From Achromobacter xylosoxidans A8 (lineage in GTDB: Bacteria; Pseudomonadota; Gammaproteobacteria; Burkholderiales; Burkholderiaceae_B), in assembly GCF_000165835.1 (NCBI RefSeq), contig NC_014640.1, positions 5,332,001 through 5,396,000 of the forward strand: DNA of 64,000 nucleotides, written 5' to 3'. Both the position numbers and the translations under genes were made by a program. Of this stretch, positions 1 to 9,057 are shown piece after piece (within the stretch, counting starts at the first letter, position 1; each line of letters begins with the position of its first letter). The notes under the pieces are model-generated. The model made no database searches. It was not told the DNA's origin and worked only from the letters and a program-made list of their open reading frames with translations.

Positions 1-17
1 GGGTCGAATCCCGGCGA

Positions 18-794
18 TCAGCCGAAGCGGCCCGTGATGTAGTCTTCCGTTTCCTTGCGCGTAGGCTTGACGAAGATCTGGTCGGTCTGGCCGAATTCCA
101 TCAGCTCGCCCAGGTACATATAGGCGGTGTAGTCCGAGCAGCGCGCGGCCTGCTGCATGTTGTGGGTCACGATGACGACGGTGTAGTCGTTCTTCAGTTC
201 GGCGATCAGCTCTTCGATCTTGGCGGTCGAAATCGGGTCCAGCGCCGAACACGGCTCATCGAGCAGCAGCACTTCGGGCTTGATGGCCACGCCGCGCGCG
301 ATGCACAGGCGCTGTTGCTGGCCGCCCGACAGGCTGTTGCCGCTCTGGTGCAGCTTGTCCTTCACTTCGTTCCACAGCGCGGCCTTGCTCAGGGCCCATT
401 CCACGCGCTCGTCCATTTCACCCTTGGACAGGCGCTCGAACAGGCGCACGCCGAAGGCGATGTTGTCGTAGATGCTCATGGGGAACGGCGTGGGCTTCTG
501 GAACACCATGCCGACCTTGGCGCGGATCAGCGAGATATCGGTCTTGGCCGTCAGCAGGTTTTCGCCGTCCAGGATGATCTCGCCCTCGGCGCGCTGGCCG
601 GGGTACAGCTCGAACATGCGGTTGAAGGTGCGCAGCAGCGTGGACTTGCCGCAGCCCGACGGGCCGATGAAGGCGGTGACCTTCTTCTCCTGGATCGACA
701 TGTTCACATTGCGGATCGCATGGAACTTGCCGTAGTAGAAGTTCAGGTTCTTGACCTCGATCTTGTTCTTGACGGCGGTAGCGGTGTTTTCCAT
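18..794 (-). CDS. pstB: Phosphate ABC transporter ATP-binding protein PstB
   Basis: This 258-aa protein is the ATPase of the high-affinity phosphate importer and works at the inner face of the cytoplasmic membrane with PstA and PstC. The sequence shows Walker [10 protein letters not shown] near residue 45, the ABC signature LSGGQQQR near 155, Walker B LLLDEP followed by CSALD, and the switch histidine in VTHNMQQA. Length is normal for PstB. It is the last pst gene in the window, 48 nt after pstA. phoU usually follows and would lie beyond position 1. Expression should follow the Pho box upstream of pstS. Identification is firm. Confidence 0.98.
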   Translation of the reverse strand: MENTATAVKNKIEVKNLNFYYGKFHAIRNVNMSIQEKKVTAFIGPSGCGKSTLLRTFNRMFELYPGQRAEGEIILDGENLLTAKTDISLIRAKVGMVFQKPTPFPMSIYDNIAFGVRLFERLSKGEMDERVEWALSKAALWNEVKDKLHQSGNSLSGGQQQRLCIARGVAIKPEVLLLDEPCSALDPISTAKIEELIAELKNDYTVVIVTHNMQQAARCSDYTAYMYLGELMEFGQTDQIFVKPTRKETEDYITGRFG

Positions 795-842
795 TTGGTT
801 TCCCTTGGCTCCGGCGCGCCCAGCGCGCCGGCAAAGCGATCT

Positions 843-1697
843 TTACTTGCGGAACATGTTGCGGGCAATGATGTTGATGCCCAGCACCAGCAGCGTAATC
901 AGCGTGGCGCCGGCCCATGCCAGGTTGTTCCAGTCCTTGAAGGGGCTGGCGGCGTATTGGTAGATCACGACCGGCAGGTTGGCCATCGGGCCATTCATGT
1001 TCAGGGACATGAACTGGTTCGACAGCGCGGTGAACAGCAGCGGCGCGGTTTCGCCGGAGATCCGGGCGATGGCCAGCAGCACGCCGGTGATGATGCCGGT
1101 CTTGGCGGCGCGATAGCACACCAGGGTAATCATGCGCCACTTGGGGCAGCCCAGCGCGGCCGCAGCTTCGCGCAGGCTGTTGGGCACCAGCAGCAGCATG
1201 TTGTCGGTGGTGCGCACCACGACCGGGATCACCAGGATGGATAGCGCGATGGCGCCGGCCCAGCCCGAGTAGTGTCCGACCTGGGCCACATACACGGCGT
1301 AGATGAACAGACCGATGATGATGGACGGGGCTGACAGCAGCACGTCGTTGAGGAAGCGCGTGGCGGGCGCCAGCCAGCCGCGCTGGCCGTACTCGGCCAG
1401 GTAGGTGCCGGCCAGAATGCCCACGGGCGTGCCGATGAGCGTGCCCACGCCAGCCATCATCACGCTGCCGAAGATGGCGTTGATCAGGCCGCCAGTCTGC
1501 CCCGGCGGCGGCGTGATCTCGGTGAAGAGCGTGTACGACAGCGCGGGAGCGCCTTTCATCAACAGCGTCAGAATGATCCAGAACAGCCAGAACAGCCCGA
1601 ACATCAGCGTCCCCAGCGACACGGTCAGCATGATGCGGTTGATCACGCGACGCCGGCGATAGGTGCCGTTCTGCATATTGAGTACGGATACAGCCAT
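843..1697 (-). CDS. pstA: Phosphate ABC transporter permease PstA
   Basis: This 284-aa inner-membrane permease forms the phosphate channel with PstC. About six hydrophobic segments are visible, beginning with one at residues 23-45, and the EAA-type cytoplasmic loop is seen as [15 protein letters not shown], where the ATPase docks. The periplasmic [10 protein letters not shown] segment is typical of PstA. It lies 26 nt downstream of pstC and 48 nt upstream of pstB, so it is in one transcript with them. Confidence 0.97.
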   Translation of the reverse strand: MAVSVLNMQNGTYRRRRVINRIMLTVSLGTLMFGLFWLFWIILTLLMKGAPALSYTLFTEITPPPGQTGGLINAIFGSVMMAGVGTLIGTPVGILAGTYLAEYGQRGWLAPATRFLNDVLLSAPSIIIGLFIYAVYVAQVGHYSGWAGAIALSILVIPVVVRTTDNMLLLVPNSLREAAAALGCPKWRMITLVCYRAAKTGIITGVLLAIARISGETAPLLFTALSNQFMSLNMNGPMANLPVVIYQYAASPFKDWNNLAWAGATLITLLVLGINIIARNMFRK

Positions 1698-1723
1698 GAT
1701 CTTTTCCTTGTGCTCGCGGCGCG

Positions 1724-2740
1724 TCAGGTTTTCTTGCCTTCGCCGGCGGACAGGCGAACCAGCAGCATCTTGGCCAGGGCCAGCACGATGGTCGTGATCA
1801 GGAACAGGATCAGGCCCAGTTCCAGCAGCGCCGACTTCTGTATGCCGCCCGCTTCATTGAATTCGTTGGCCAGCGCCGAGGCGATCGAGTTGCCCGGCGA
1901 GAACAGCGATCCGGACCACTTGAAGGCGTTGCCGATGACGAAGGTCACGGCCATGGTCTCGCCGAGGGCGCGACCCAGGCCCAGCATGATGCCGCCGATG
2001 ACGCCCGACTTGGTATAGGGCAGCACCACGCGCCACATCACTTCCCAGGTTGTGCTGCCCAGGCCGTAGGCGGATTCCTTCAACATCGCCGGCACCAGTT
2101 CGAACACGTCGCGCATGACGGCGGCGATGAACGGGATGATCATGATCGAGAGGATCAGGCCGGCGGTGAAGATGCCGATGCCGAAGGGCGGGCCTGCGAA
2201 GATGCCGCCGATCACGGGCAGGCTGCCCAGCGTGGCGATCATGAAGGGCTGCACATACTGCTGGAATACGGGGACGAAGACGAACAGGCCCCACATGCCG
2301 TAAATGATGGACGGAATGGCGGCCAGCATTTCGACCGCGGTGCCCAGCGGGCGGCGCAGCCAGGTGGGCGACAGTTCGGTCAGGAAGATGGCGATGCCGA
2401 AAGACACGGGCACGGCGATGATCAGGGCGATGGCCGAGGTCAGCAAGGTGCCGATGATGGGCACCACGGCGCCGTAGTTCGAATTGACCGGATCCCAGTC
2501 ATTGAGCCAGAGGAACGACAGGCCGTATTTGGCCAGCGACTCGCGGCTGCCGTAGATCAGGGAAACAAGAATCGCCGCCAGCAGGATGAACACCAGGAAG
2601 GCGAACAGGCGGGTCAGATTCTTGAATAGCGCATCCATCAGCGCGTTTTTGTTTTGCTTCATAGGCGAAGGCGTGCCGGTAGTCACGGAGTCCGCCACGC
2701 TGGGCGGAAGCGGCACACTATTATCCATTACCGCGCTCAT
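1724..2740 (-). CDS. pstC: Phosphate ABC transporter permease PstC
   Basis: This 338-aa protein is the partner permease of PstA. A roughly 40-residue cytoplasmic N-terminal tail precedes the first membrane segment (about residues 43-65), and a PstC-typical [11 protein letters not shown] segment follows. The EAA loop reads [15 protein letters not shown], and [10 protein letters not shown] is also characteristic. It starts 157 nt after pstS. That longer gap is GC-rich with potential for secondary structure, which often lowers downstream expression relative to pstS, but no clear terminator was found there. Confidence 0.97.
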   Translation of the reverse strand: MSAVMDNSVPLPPSVADSVTTGTPSPMKQNKNALMDALFKNLTRLFAFLVFILLAAILVSLIYGSRESLAKYGLSFLWLNDWDPVNSNYGAVVPIIGTLLTSAIALIIAVPVSFGIAIFLTELSPTWLRRPLGTAVEMLAAIPSIIYGMWGLFVFVPVFQQYVQPFMIATLGSLPVIGGIFAGPPFGIGIFTAGLILSIMIIPFIAAVMRDVFELVPAMLKESAYGLGSTTWEVMWRVVLPYTKSGVIGGIMLGLGRALGETMAVTFVIGNAFKWSGSLFSPGNSIASALANEFNEAGGIQKSALLELGLILFLITTIVLALAKMLLVRLSAGEGKKT

Positions 2741-2897
2741 GGATGGACTTTCCTTAGGAAACCTTGGGGGAGAACTTCGAAGGTCTTGCTGCGGACCGCC
2801 CCTGCCGCTGCGCTATTGCAGAACGCCGGGGACGGCCGCTGAGGGGTTGCGCGGCAGAGGCTTGGCATCGCTGCCGGCCCGCGCCGCGCTCCATCCA

Positions 2898-3938
2898 TTA
2901 CTTCCAGACGGCCTTGCCGTCGGCGGCCTTGACTTCGCCCCAGGCGGCGCGGATTTCCTTGGTCACGGCTTCCGGCAGCGGCACGTAGTCCATGGCTTCA
3001 GCCGACTTGGCGCCGTTCTTGAAGGCCCAGTCGAAGAATTCCAGGACAGCCTTGCCCTGAGCCGGCTTGTCTTGCGACTTGTGGATCAGGATGAAGGTGG
3101 CGGCGGTGACGGGCCAGGAATCGGCGCCCGGCTCGTCGGTCAGGACCACGCCCATGCCCGGCGCGCTCTTCCAGTCGGCGTTGGCGGCCGCGGCGGCGAA
3201 AGCCTTCTGCTCCGGCTGGACGAACTTGCCGTCCTTGTTCTGCAACTGCGTCCAGGCCAGCTTGTTCTGCTTGGCGTAGGCGTATTCGACGTAGCCGATC
3301 GAGTTCTTCAGCTGGCCGACGTAGGCAGCAACGCCTTCGTTGCCCTTGCCGCCCTGGCCCACGGGCCACTTCACGGCCTTGCCTTCGCCCACGGTCGACT
3401 TCCAGTCCGGCGACACCTTGGACAGGTAGTTGGTCCAGCCGAAGGTGGTGCCCGAGCCGTCCGAACGGTGCACGACGATGATGTCGGCCGAGGGCAGCTT
3501 GAGGTCGGGGTTCATTGCCTTAATGGCGGCGTCATCCCACTTCTTGATCTTGCCCAGGAAGATGTCGGCCAGGACCTTGCCCGACAGCTTCAGCTTGCCG
3601 GGTTCGATACCGTCGACGTTCACCACGGCAACCGTGCCGCCGATGACGGCCGGGAATTGCAGCAGGCCGTTCTTTTCCAGGTCAGCTGCCTTCATGGGAT
3701 CGTCCGAGGCGCCGAAATCGACGGTCTTGGCGATGATCTGCTGCTGGCCGCCGCCCGAACCGATGGACTGGTAGTTAACGGCGCTGTTGGTGGCAGCCTT
3801 GTAGTCGGACGCCCACTTGGCGTAGATCGGGTACGGGAACGATGCGCCGGCGCCGGTCACGTCGGCGGCCTGGACGGCAAACACGGCGGCGCTCAGCGCG
3901 ACGCCCAGGGAAACTTGTTTGAAGACACGTTTGAACAT
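2898..3938 (-). CDS. pstS: Periplasmic phosphate-binding protein PstS
   Basis: This 346-aa solute-binding protein captures phosphate in the periplasm for PstCAB. The chosen ATG at 3938 is preceded by GAAGGAACC and begins a normal signal peptide (MFKRVFKQ, hydrophobic core, cleavage near VQAAD). Phosphate-binding motifs are visible: TGAGASFPYPIYAKW right after the signal peptide, IGSGGGQQQI, and HRSDGSGTTFGWTNYL. An upstream in-frame start would add 23 residues that spoil the signal peptide. It is the first gene of the operon and has a Pho-box promoter at 4011-4044. Confidence 0.97.
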   Translation of the reverse strand: MFKRVFKQVSLGVALSAAVFAVQAADVTGAGASFPYPIYAKWASDYKAATNSAVNYQSIGSGGGQQQIIAKTVDFGASDDPMKAADLEKNGLLQFPAVIGGTVAVVNVDGIEPGKLKLSGKVLADIFLGKIKKWDDAAIKAMNPDLKLPSADIIVVHRSDGSGTTFGWTNYLSKVSPDWKSTVGEGKAVKWPVGQGGKGNEGVAAYVGQLKNSIGYVEYAYAKQNKLAWTQLQNKDGKFVQPEQKAFAAAAANADWKSAPGMGVVLTDEPGADSWPVTAATFILIHKSQDKPAQGKAVLEFFDWAFKNGAKSAEAMDYVPLPEAVTKEIRAAWGEVKAADGKAVWK

Positions 3939-4010
3939 CAGGGTTCCTTCTGTGCTCGTTGGAGGAGTCTGGCAGGCTTTGGAAACTGCCTGTCTTTCAG
4001 CGACCATCGA

Positions 4011-4044
4011 ATATTAGAAGCCCAAGATGACAGGATAGTGACAG
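4011..4044 (-). promoter_or_regulatory. PhoB-dependent promoter of pstS (Pho box plus -10)
   Basis: On the minus strand CTGTCACTATCCTGTCAT (4027-4044) is two 7-mers of the CTGTCAT type separated by 4 nt, as in enterobacterial Pho boxes. Exactly 10 nt further is TAATAT (4011-4016), a good -10 element, with no -35 hexamer. This is the layout in which PhoB replaces the -35 contact. The pstS start codon lies about 70 nt downstream. PhoB binding is inferred from the match. Confidence 0.85.
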
Positions 4045-4297
4045 TCATGTTGTCCCCCCCGAGGCGCTGCGCGCCTCCCCCAAGGGGCGCCGGTGGCGGA
4101 CCGGCGGAGCCGGATCCGCGCGGCCTGGATTGGGGGACGCACTGCCTCGAACGGCACCGAGGGCGCGCGGGCAAGCCCGAGAGACGAGGGAGAGCGCGGG
4201 AATGAGAGAGCGGACGGGGGAACGGCGGTCTGCTTTGGAACACCGCCCCGCGCCCCTGCCCCCCCGGACGGCGGCGGGGCTGTGGGACGGCGGGACG
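4045..4297. other. GC-rich intergenic stretch between ppk and the pstS promoter
   Basis: No gene is supported here. The stretch begins with a C-run and the small palindrome GAGGCGCTGCGCGCCTC, followed by G/C-run-rich sequence that could fold into several hairpins beyond the ppk stop codon. It resembles the low-complexity, hairpin-rich spacers common in this bacterial group. Open frames across it are extensions of ppk antisense frames. Confidence 0.4.
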
Positions 4298-6385
4298 TTA
4301 CACGCCCAGCTTCTGCATCAGGTACTGGTGCACGTTGAAGGGCTCGCGGCGGCTCTTGACGCGGGCGTAGTCGCCGTCGGCCTGCTGCTGCCAAGCCAGT
4401 TGGTTGTCGCGCAGCGCATAGGTGAAGGCTTCGTCGATGACGCGCTTCTTCAGGGTCTTGTCGTAGATCGGGAACGCGATCTCGACCCGGCGGAAGAAGT
4501 TGCGGTCCATCCAGTCGGCCGACGACAGGTAGACGGTCTCTTCGCCCTCGGCGTAGAAATAGAAGACCCGTGAATGCTCCAGGAAGCGGCCGACGATGGA
4601 ACGCACCCGGATGTTCTCGGACAGCCCCGGCACGCCGGCGCGCAGCGCGCACACGCCGCGCACGATCAGGTCGATCTTCACGCCGGCCTGGCCGGCCTTG
4701 TAGAGTTCTTCGATGATCTGCTCTTCCAGCAGCGAGTTCATCTTGGCCATGATGCGCGAACGCTTGCCGGCCTTGGCCGCCCGGGCCTCGGCGCGGATCA
4801 GCGCCACCATGCCGTCGTGCATGGTGAAAGGCGACTGCATCAGCGCCTTGAGCGAACGGCGCGCGCCCAGCCCGGTCAACTGCGCGAACACCTTGTCCAT
4901 GTCCTCGCACAGCTTCGGATCGGCGGTGAGCAGGCCGAAGTCGGTGTACAGCCGCGCCGTGCGCGGATGGTAGTTGCCCGTGCCCAGGTGGGCATAGCGG
5001 CGCAGGCGCCCTTTCTCGCGGCGCAACACCACGGCCATCTTGGCGTGCGTCTTGTGCGCCACCACGCCGTACACCACGTGCGCTCCCACCTCTTCCAGCT
5101 TGGAGGCCCAGTTGATATTGGTCTGTTCGTCGAAGCGGGCCATCAGCTCCACCACCACCGTCACTTCCTTGCCGGCGCGCGCGGCGGCCAGCAGGATCTT
5201 CATCAGCTCGGAATCCTCGCCGGTGCGGTAGATGGTCTGCTTGATCGCCATGACGTCCGGATCCAGCGCAGCGGCGGTCAGGAAGTCGATGACCGGCTGG
5301 AAGGACTGGTAGGGATGGTGCAGCAGTCGGTCCTGCTCGGCCACGGCCTCGAACAATTCGGCCGGCTTGTCGCCGACGCGGTCGAACGGCGCCGGCACGG
5401 GCGCCCGGTAATCCGGGAACAGCAGGTCCGGACGCGAATCCGAATTGCACAGCTGCATCAGGCGCGACAGGTTCACCGGCCCGGGCACGCGGTAGGTGTC
5501 CTCCGCCTTGAGCGAGAACTCGCGCTGCAGGAAGTGCTCCAGTTCGACCGGCGTCAGCTTGTCGATTTCCAGACGCACCGCGGCGCCGAAGTTGCGCTGC
5601 GACAATTCGCCCTGCAAGGCGTGCCGCAGGTTGGTGACTTCTTCCTCGTCCACGAACAGGTCGCTGTTGCGCGTGACCCGCCACTGGTAACAGCCCAGCA
5701 TCTCCAGCCCCGGGAACAGCTCGCCCACGAAGGCGCGCAGCAGCGAGGTCAGCAGGATGTAGCCCTCGGGCTGGCCGGAGAGCTCCTGCGGCATCTTGAT
5801 CAGGCGCGGCAAGGCGCGCGGCGCCTGCACCACGGCGATCGAGGCCTGGCGGCCGAAGGCGTCGGCGCCGGACAGCGACACAATGAAATTCAGGCTCTTG
5901 TTGTAGACGCGCGGAAACGGATGCGCCGGATCCAGCCCGATAGGCGTCAGGAGCGGCATCACGTCGCGGTTGAATACATCCCGCGCCCATTCCTGCTGTT
6001 GCTGATTCCACTCGGACGCGTGGTGCAGCGAGATGCCCTCGGCATGCATGGCCGGCAGGATCTCGTCATTGAGCAGGTTGTACTGGCGGTTGACCAGTTC
6101 GTGCACCGCCTGCTGCACGTTCTCGAACGCCTGGTCCGGCGTCATGCCATCCGGCCCCACCAGATTCGGCGACTGGCGCTGCTGCTCCTTCAGGCTGGAA
6201 ATCCGGATCTCGAAGAACTCGTCCAGGTTGGAACTGACGATGCACACGTAGCGCAGGCGTTCCAGCAAGGGAGTCTTGGGGCTCTCCGCCATCGCCAGCA
6301 CGCGTTCGTTGAATTTCAGCAGCGACAGCTCGCGGTTCAGAAGCAAGGGCTCGGCAGGAGGGCGTGAGGGCATACCGGATTCCAT
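4298..6385 (-). CDS. ppk: Polyphosphate kinase Ppk1
   Basis: This 695-aa enzyme reversibly polymerises the ATP gamma-phosphate into polyphosphate. The N-terminal LLNRELSLLKFNERVL motif, the central KQTIYRTGEDS segment and the phospho-histidine motif AHLGTGNYHP (about residue 445) are all visible. The C-terminal YLSSADWMDRNFFRRVEIAFP is also typical of PPK1. The start is uncertain: the ATG at 6385 lies about 12 nt from the predicted transcription start and has no obvious ribosome site, and ATG 6373 is an alternative. A Pho-box promoter lies just upstream, so it belongs to the phosphate regulon with pst and divergent ppx. Confidence 0.97.
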   Translation of the reverse strand: MESGMPSRPPAEPLLLNRELSLLKFNERVLAMAESPKTPLLERLRYVCIVSSNLDEFFEIRISSLKEQQRQSPNLVGPDGMTPDQAFENVQQAVHELVNRQYNLLNDEILPAMHAEGISLHHASEWNQQQQEWARDVFNRDVMPLLTPIGLDPAHPFPRVYNKSLNFIVSLSGADAFGRQASIAVVQAPRALPRLIKMPQELSGQPEGYILLTSLLRAFVGELFPGLEMLGCYQWRVTRNSDLFVDEEEVTNLRHALQGELSQRNFGAAVRLEIDKLTPVELEHFLQREFSLKAEDTYRVPGPVNLSRLMQLCNSDSRPDLLFPDYRAPVPAPFDRVGDKPAELFEAVAEQDRLLHHPYQSFQPVIDFLTAAALDPDVMAIKQTIYRTGEDSELMKILLAAARAGKEVTVVVELMARFDEQTNINWASKLEEVGAHVVYGVVAHKTHAKMAVVLRREKGRLRRYAHLGTGNYHPRTARLYTDFGLLTADPKLCEDMDKVFAQLTGLGARRSLKALMQSPFTMHDGMVALIRAEARAAKAGKRSRIMAKMNSLLEEQIIEELYKAGQAGVKIDLIVRGVCALRAGVPGLSENIRVRSIVGRFLEHSRVFYFYAEGEETVYLSSADWMDRNFFRRVEIAFPIYDKTLKKRVIDEAFTYALRDNQLAWQQQADGDYARVKSRREPFNVHQYLMQKLGV

Positions 6386-6403
6386 ACGTAGGGAGAGCGT
6401 GGA

Positions 6404-6437
6404 GTTTTACTGCAAAAAAGTGACGGTTCCATGACAC
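6404..6437 (-). promoter_or_regulatory. PhoB-dependent promoter of ppk (Pho box plus -10)
   Basis: The minus strand carries GTGTCATGGAACCGTCAC (6420-6437), two CTGTCAT-like 7-mers spaced by 4 nt. TAAAAC follows 10 nt later as -10 (6404-6409). The spacing is identical to that at pstS. The predicted transcription start near 6397 leaves a leader of only about 12-24 nt before ppk. Confidence 0.75.
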
Positions 6438-6537
6438 TACGCCAAAAACGTAGCGTACGCTAAAAGCGGGACATATAGCGGGGCGGCCATGCACCGCAAG
6501 CCCCTGTTCCGTAAGAAAAAAAGCGTAACCGGGAGCG

Positions 6538-6560
6538 CTGTCACATGGGGTCTCTATAAT
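6538..6560 (+). promoter_or_regulatory. Candidate ppx promoter with half Pho site
   Basis: TATAAT at 6555-6560 is a perfect -10 that would start transcription near 6567, about 25 nt before the ppx ATG. A single CTGTCAC 7-mer (6538-6544) precedes it by 10 nt, the same distance as the second half-site at pstS and ppk. The expected upstream half-site is not recognisable, and no -35 hexamer is seen at 17 nt. PhoB control is therefore possible but weaker. Confidence 0.5.
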
Positions 6561-6592
6561 CGGCCCACCTCTCAGCCAATATTACGAGCCGC

Positions 6593-8080
6593 ATGGATCA
6601 ACTTCTGGCCGCGGTGGACCTCGGGTCCAACAGCTTCCGCCTCTCCATCGGACGCATCGTTCAACAGGACGGTACGCCCCAGATCTATCAGATCGACCGC
6701 CTCAAGGAAACCGTCCGGCTCGCGGCCGGCCTGGACTCCGAAAAACGGCTGGGCGACAACGCCATCGACAGGGCCATCGCGGTGCTGGAACGCTTCGGCG
6801 ACCGCCTGCGCAGCTTCCACCCCAACCGGGTCCGCGCCGTTGCCACCAACACCTTCCGCGTCGCCCGCAACACCCGCGACTTCCTGCCGCGCGCCGAAGC
6901 CGCGCTGGGCTTTCCCATCGAAGTCATCGCCGGCCGCGAAGAGGCCCGCCTGATCTTCTCGGGCGTGGTCCACACCCTGCCCCCCTCGCCCAACAAGCGC
7001 CTGGTCATCGACATCGGCGGCGGCTCCACCGAAGTCATCATCGGCAAGGGCCATGAGCCCGGGCTGATGTCCTCGCTCTACATGGGCTGCGTCAGCTACA
7101 GCCGCCAGTTCTTCTCGGACGGCGTGGTCGACGCACATCAGATGAAGCAGGCCGAACTGGCCGCGCGCCGCGAGATCGAAGTCATCGCCAAGCAGTACCG
7201 CAAGATGGGCTGGAAGGAGGCCTACGGCTCTTCCGGCACGGCCAAGGCGCTGTTCGCCATCCTGACCGAATGCCGCTTCTCGGACCGCGGCATCACGCGC
7301 GCCGGCCTGAACAAGCTGAAGGAGCGCATCATCCGCTCCGGCCGCGTGGTTCCGTCCGAACTGCCCGGCATCAAGATCGAACGCTCGGACGTGCTGCCGG
7401 GCGGCCTGGCCATCATGAGCGCCCTGTTCGACGAACTGGGCATCGACGTCATGCACACCGGCGACGGCGCCTTGCGCCTGGGCGTGCTGTACGACCTGCT
7501 GGGCCGCGACGATGAGCACGACAAGCGCGACGAATCGGTGCGCCAGTTCATGAAGCGCTACCACGTCGACGTCAACCAGGCGCGCCGCGTGCACCACGCC
7601 GCGCTCACCCTGTTCGACGCGCTGTTCCCGGACGGCCCGGAACGCGCCGAGCTGCGCCCCGCGCTGGGCTGGGCGGCCGATCTGCATGAAGTGGGCCTGT
7701 CCATCGCCCACAATGCGTACCACAAGCACACCGCCTACGTGCTGGAAAACGCCGACATGCCGGGCTTCTCGCGCGCCGACCAGCAACTGCTGGCGCTGCT
7801 GGCGCTCGGCCATCAGGGCAAGCTGACCAAGCTGGAACCGCTGGTGCGGTCGCGCGCGCAATGGAAGGCCATCCTCAGCCTGCGTCTGGCGGTGCTGCTG
7901 TTCCGCCGCCGCAACGAAATCGAGCCGCTGCCGCTGACGGCATCGGTGCGCGACAACTCCATCGTGGTGCGGGTCAACCGCGAATGGCTGGCGCAACATC
8001 CCCTGAGCGACTTCACGCTGCGCGCGGAAGAAGCCGAGTGGAACAAGGTCGGATTTTCGTTCGAACTGCTGGAGTTCTGA
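6593..8080 (+). CDS. ppx: Exopolyphosphatase (Ppx/GppA family)
   Basis: This 495-aa enzyme removes terminal phosphates from polyphosphate, and members of the family may also hydrolyse pppGpp. ASKHA-fold phosphate-binding motifs are visible: VDLGSNSFRL at residues 7-16 and DIGGGSTEVI near 140. The C-terminal third is HD-like (ADLHEVGLSIAHNAYHKHT), as in E. coli Ppx. It is divergent from ppk and shares a 207-nt promoter region, so synthesis and breakdown enzymes are paired. A strong hairpin lies about 30 nt past its stop. Confidence 0.95.
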   Translation: MDQLLAAVDLGSNSFRLSIGRIVQQDGTPQIYQIDRLKETVRLAAGLDSEKRLGDNAIDRAIAVLERFGDRLRSFHPNRVRAVATNTFRVARNTRDFLPRAEAALGFPIEVIAGREEARLIFSGVVHTLPPSPNKRLVIDIGGGSTEVIIGKGHEPGLMSSLYMGCVSYSRQFFSDGVVDAHQMKQAELAARREIEVIAKQYRKMGWKEAYGSSGTAKALFAILTECRFSDRGITRAGLNKLKERIIRSGRVVPSELPGIKIERSDVLPGGLAIMSALFDELGIDVMHTGDGALRLGVLYDLLGRDDEHDKRDESVRQFMKRYHVDVNQARRVHHAALTLFDALFPDGPERAELRPALGWAADLHEVGLSIAHNAYHKHTAYVLENADMPGFSRADQQLLALLALGHQGKLTKLEPLVRSRAQWKAILSLRLAVLLFRRRNEIEPLPLTASVRDNSIVVRVNREWLAQHPLSDFTLRAEEAEWNKVGFSFELLEF

Positions 8081-8111
8081 GGATCGGGCCTGGCGCCCGC
8101 AATGTTTGCAT

Positions 8112-8134
8112 CCGGCCCCGCACTGCGGGGCCGG
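8112..8134. terminator. Hairpin between convergent ppx and olsB transcripts
   Basis: A perfect 10-bp stem (CCGGCCCCGC / GCGGGGCCGG) with a 3-nt loop lies between the ends of ppx and the opposing olsB unit. Neither side has a clear T-tract, so it may act as a transcript-end stabiliser or weak bidirectional terminator. Confidence 0.5.
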
Positions 8135-8140
8135 CGTCAT

Positions 8141-8251
8141 CTAGAACGGCGAAAGATCGGTTTCGCGATCCAGCCGCTTGAGCTCCATGCGCAAGGGCCG
8201 GGTGGCTCGCCGTATCAGTCTGATCTTCATGCGGCGGAGCAGGCGGCGCAT
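8141..8251 (-). CDS. Candidate 36-aa basic small protein downstream of olsB
   Basis: An ATG-initiated frame of 36 codons starts 5 nt after the olsB stop and ends just before the hairpin at 8112-8134. The peptide opens MRRLLRRMKIRLIRR and ends DRETDLSPF. It is strongly cationic at the N-terminus and acidic near the C-terminus, as expected of an amphipathic membrane-surface peptide. No Shine-Dalgarno sequence is visible, so translation would depend on coupling to olsB. I recognise no family. It could equally be chance coding in a 3' untranslated region. Confidence 0.35.
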   Translation of the reverse strand: MRRLLRRMKIRLIRRATRPLRMELKRLDRETDLSPF

Positions 8252-8256
8252 GATGG

Positions 8257-9057
8257 TCAGCGCTGGGCAGTGGCGGGCTGGTCCAGCCCGAAGTGGCGGC
8301 GATAACGCTCGTCCATGCGGTCCATCTTGAGCAGCACCGGAAAGTCCGCGGCATTGAAGTCCGGGTCCCAGGCGGGCTCGCCACAGACCTTGGCGCCAAG
8401 CTTCAGATAGCCCTTGATCAGCGGCGGCACGCGCGCCGGCAAGGTGCTGTTGAGCTTCTCCACCGGATAGCGGTGCAGCGGCGTCACGCGCGGCTCATCG
8501 CCTTGCGGCAGTTGCTTGGAAATGGTGCGCCACACTTCGGCGGCGGTCACGCCGTCGTCGCGCAGGCTGACGCTGGCGCAGCCCAGCACATACTGATAGC
8601 CGCCCCGGCGCAGGTATTCGGCCAGACCCGACCACAGCAGCATGATGACGCCGCCACTACGGTAGTCGGGGTGCGTGCAGGAGCGGCCGACTTCGACCAG
8701 CTCGTCCTGGATGGAACCCAGCCCGGACAGGTCGAACTCGGACTGCGAGTAATAACCGCCAGCCTCCCGCGCCTTTTCCGGCGTCAGGATCCGGTAGGTG
8801 CCGACAACGCGGCCCGTATCCAGCTCGCGGACCATCAGATGTTCGCAGAACGGATCGAAGCGATCATGCTCGATGCCGTCCTGGGCGTCGGGGAACACCG
8901 CGCCCATGTCCTCGGTGAAGACGTCGTAGCGCAGGCGTTGAATCTGCTCGATTTCTTCAGCGGTGCGCGCCAAGCCCACCACCAGCACCTTGGCGGCGGC
9001 GCCGGTCCAAGGTTCTGCGGCATTACGGCTCGGATTGATGCGTGCTAATTCCAGCAT
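8257..9057 (-). CDS. olsB: L-ornithine N(alpha)-acyltransferase (OlsB-like, GNAT fold)
   Basis: This 266-aa protein resembles OlsB, which transfers a 3-hydroxyacyl group from acyl-ACP to ornithine to give lyso-ornithine lipid, a phosphorus-free membrane lipid precursor. Supporting segments are RLRYDVFTEDMGA near residue 42, VVGTYRILTPEKA, and VGRSCTHPDYRSG near 142, the acyl/CoA-site region of this family. The start has a good AGGAG ribosome site. The O-acyltransferase olsA, which completes the lipid and is often next to olsB, is not beside it here. Location next to the phosphate genes fits a membrane-remodelling role under phosphate limitation, but no convincing Pho box precedes it. Confidence 0.82.
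   Translation of the reverse strand: MLELARINPSRNAAEPWTGAAAKVLVVGLARTAEEIEQIQRLRYDVFTEDMGAVFPDAQDGIEHDRFDPFCEHLMVRELDTGRVVGTYRILTPEKAREAGGYYSQSEFDLSGLGSIQDELVEVGRSCTHPDYRSGGVIMLLWSGLAEYLRRGGYQYVLGCASVSLRDDGVTAAEVWRTISKQLPQGDEPRVTPLHRYPVEKLNSTLPARVPPLIKGYLKLGAKVCGEPAWDPDFNAADFPVLLKMDRMDERYRRHFGLDQPATAQR

Noticed and set aside
4574..6367. 597-codon open frame opposite ppk
   Set aside because: Antisense shadow of ppk, which has catalytic-histidine motifs.
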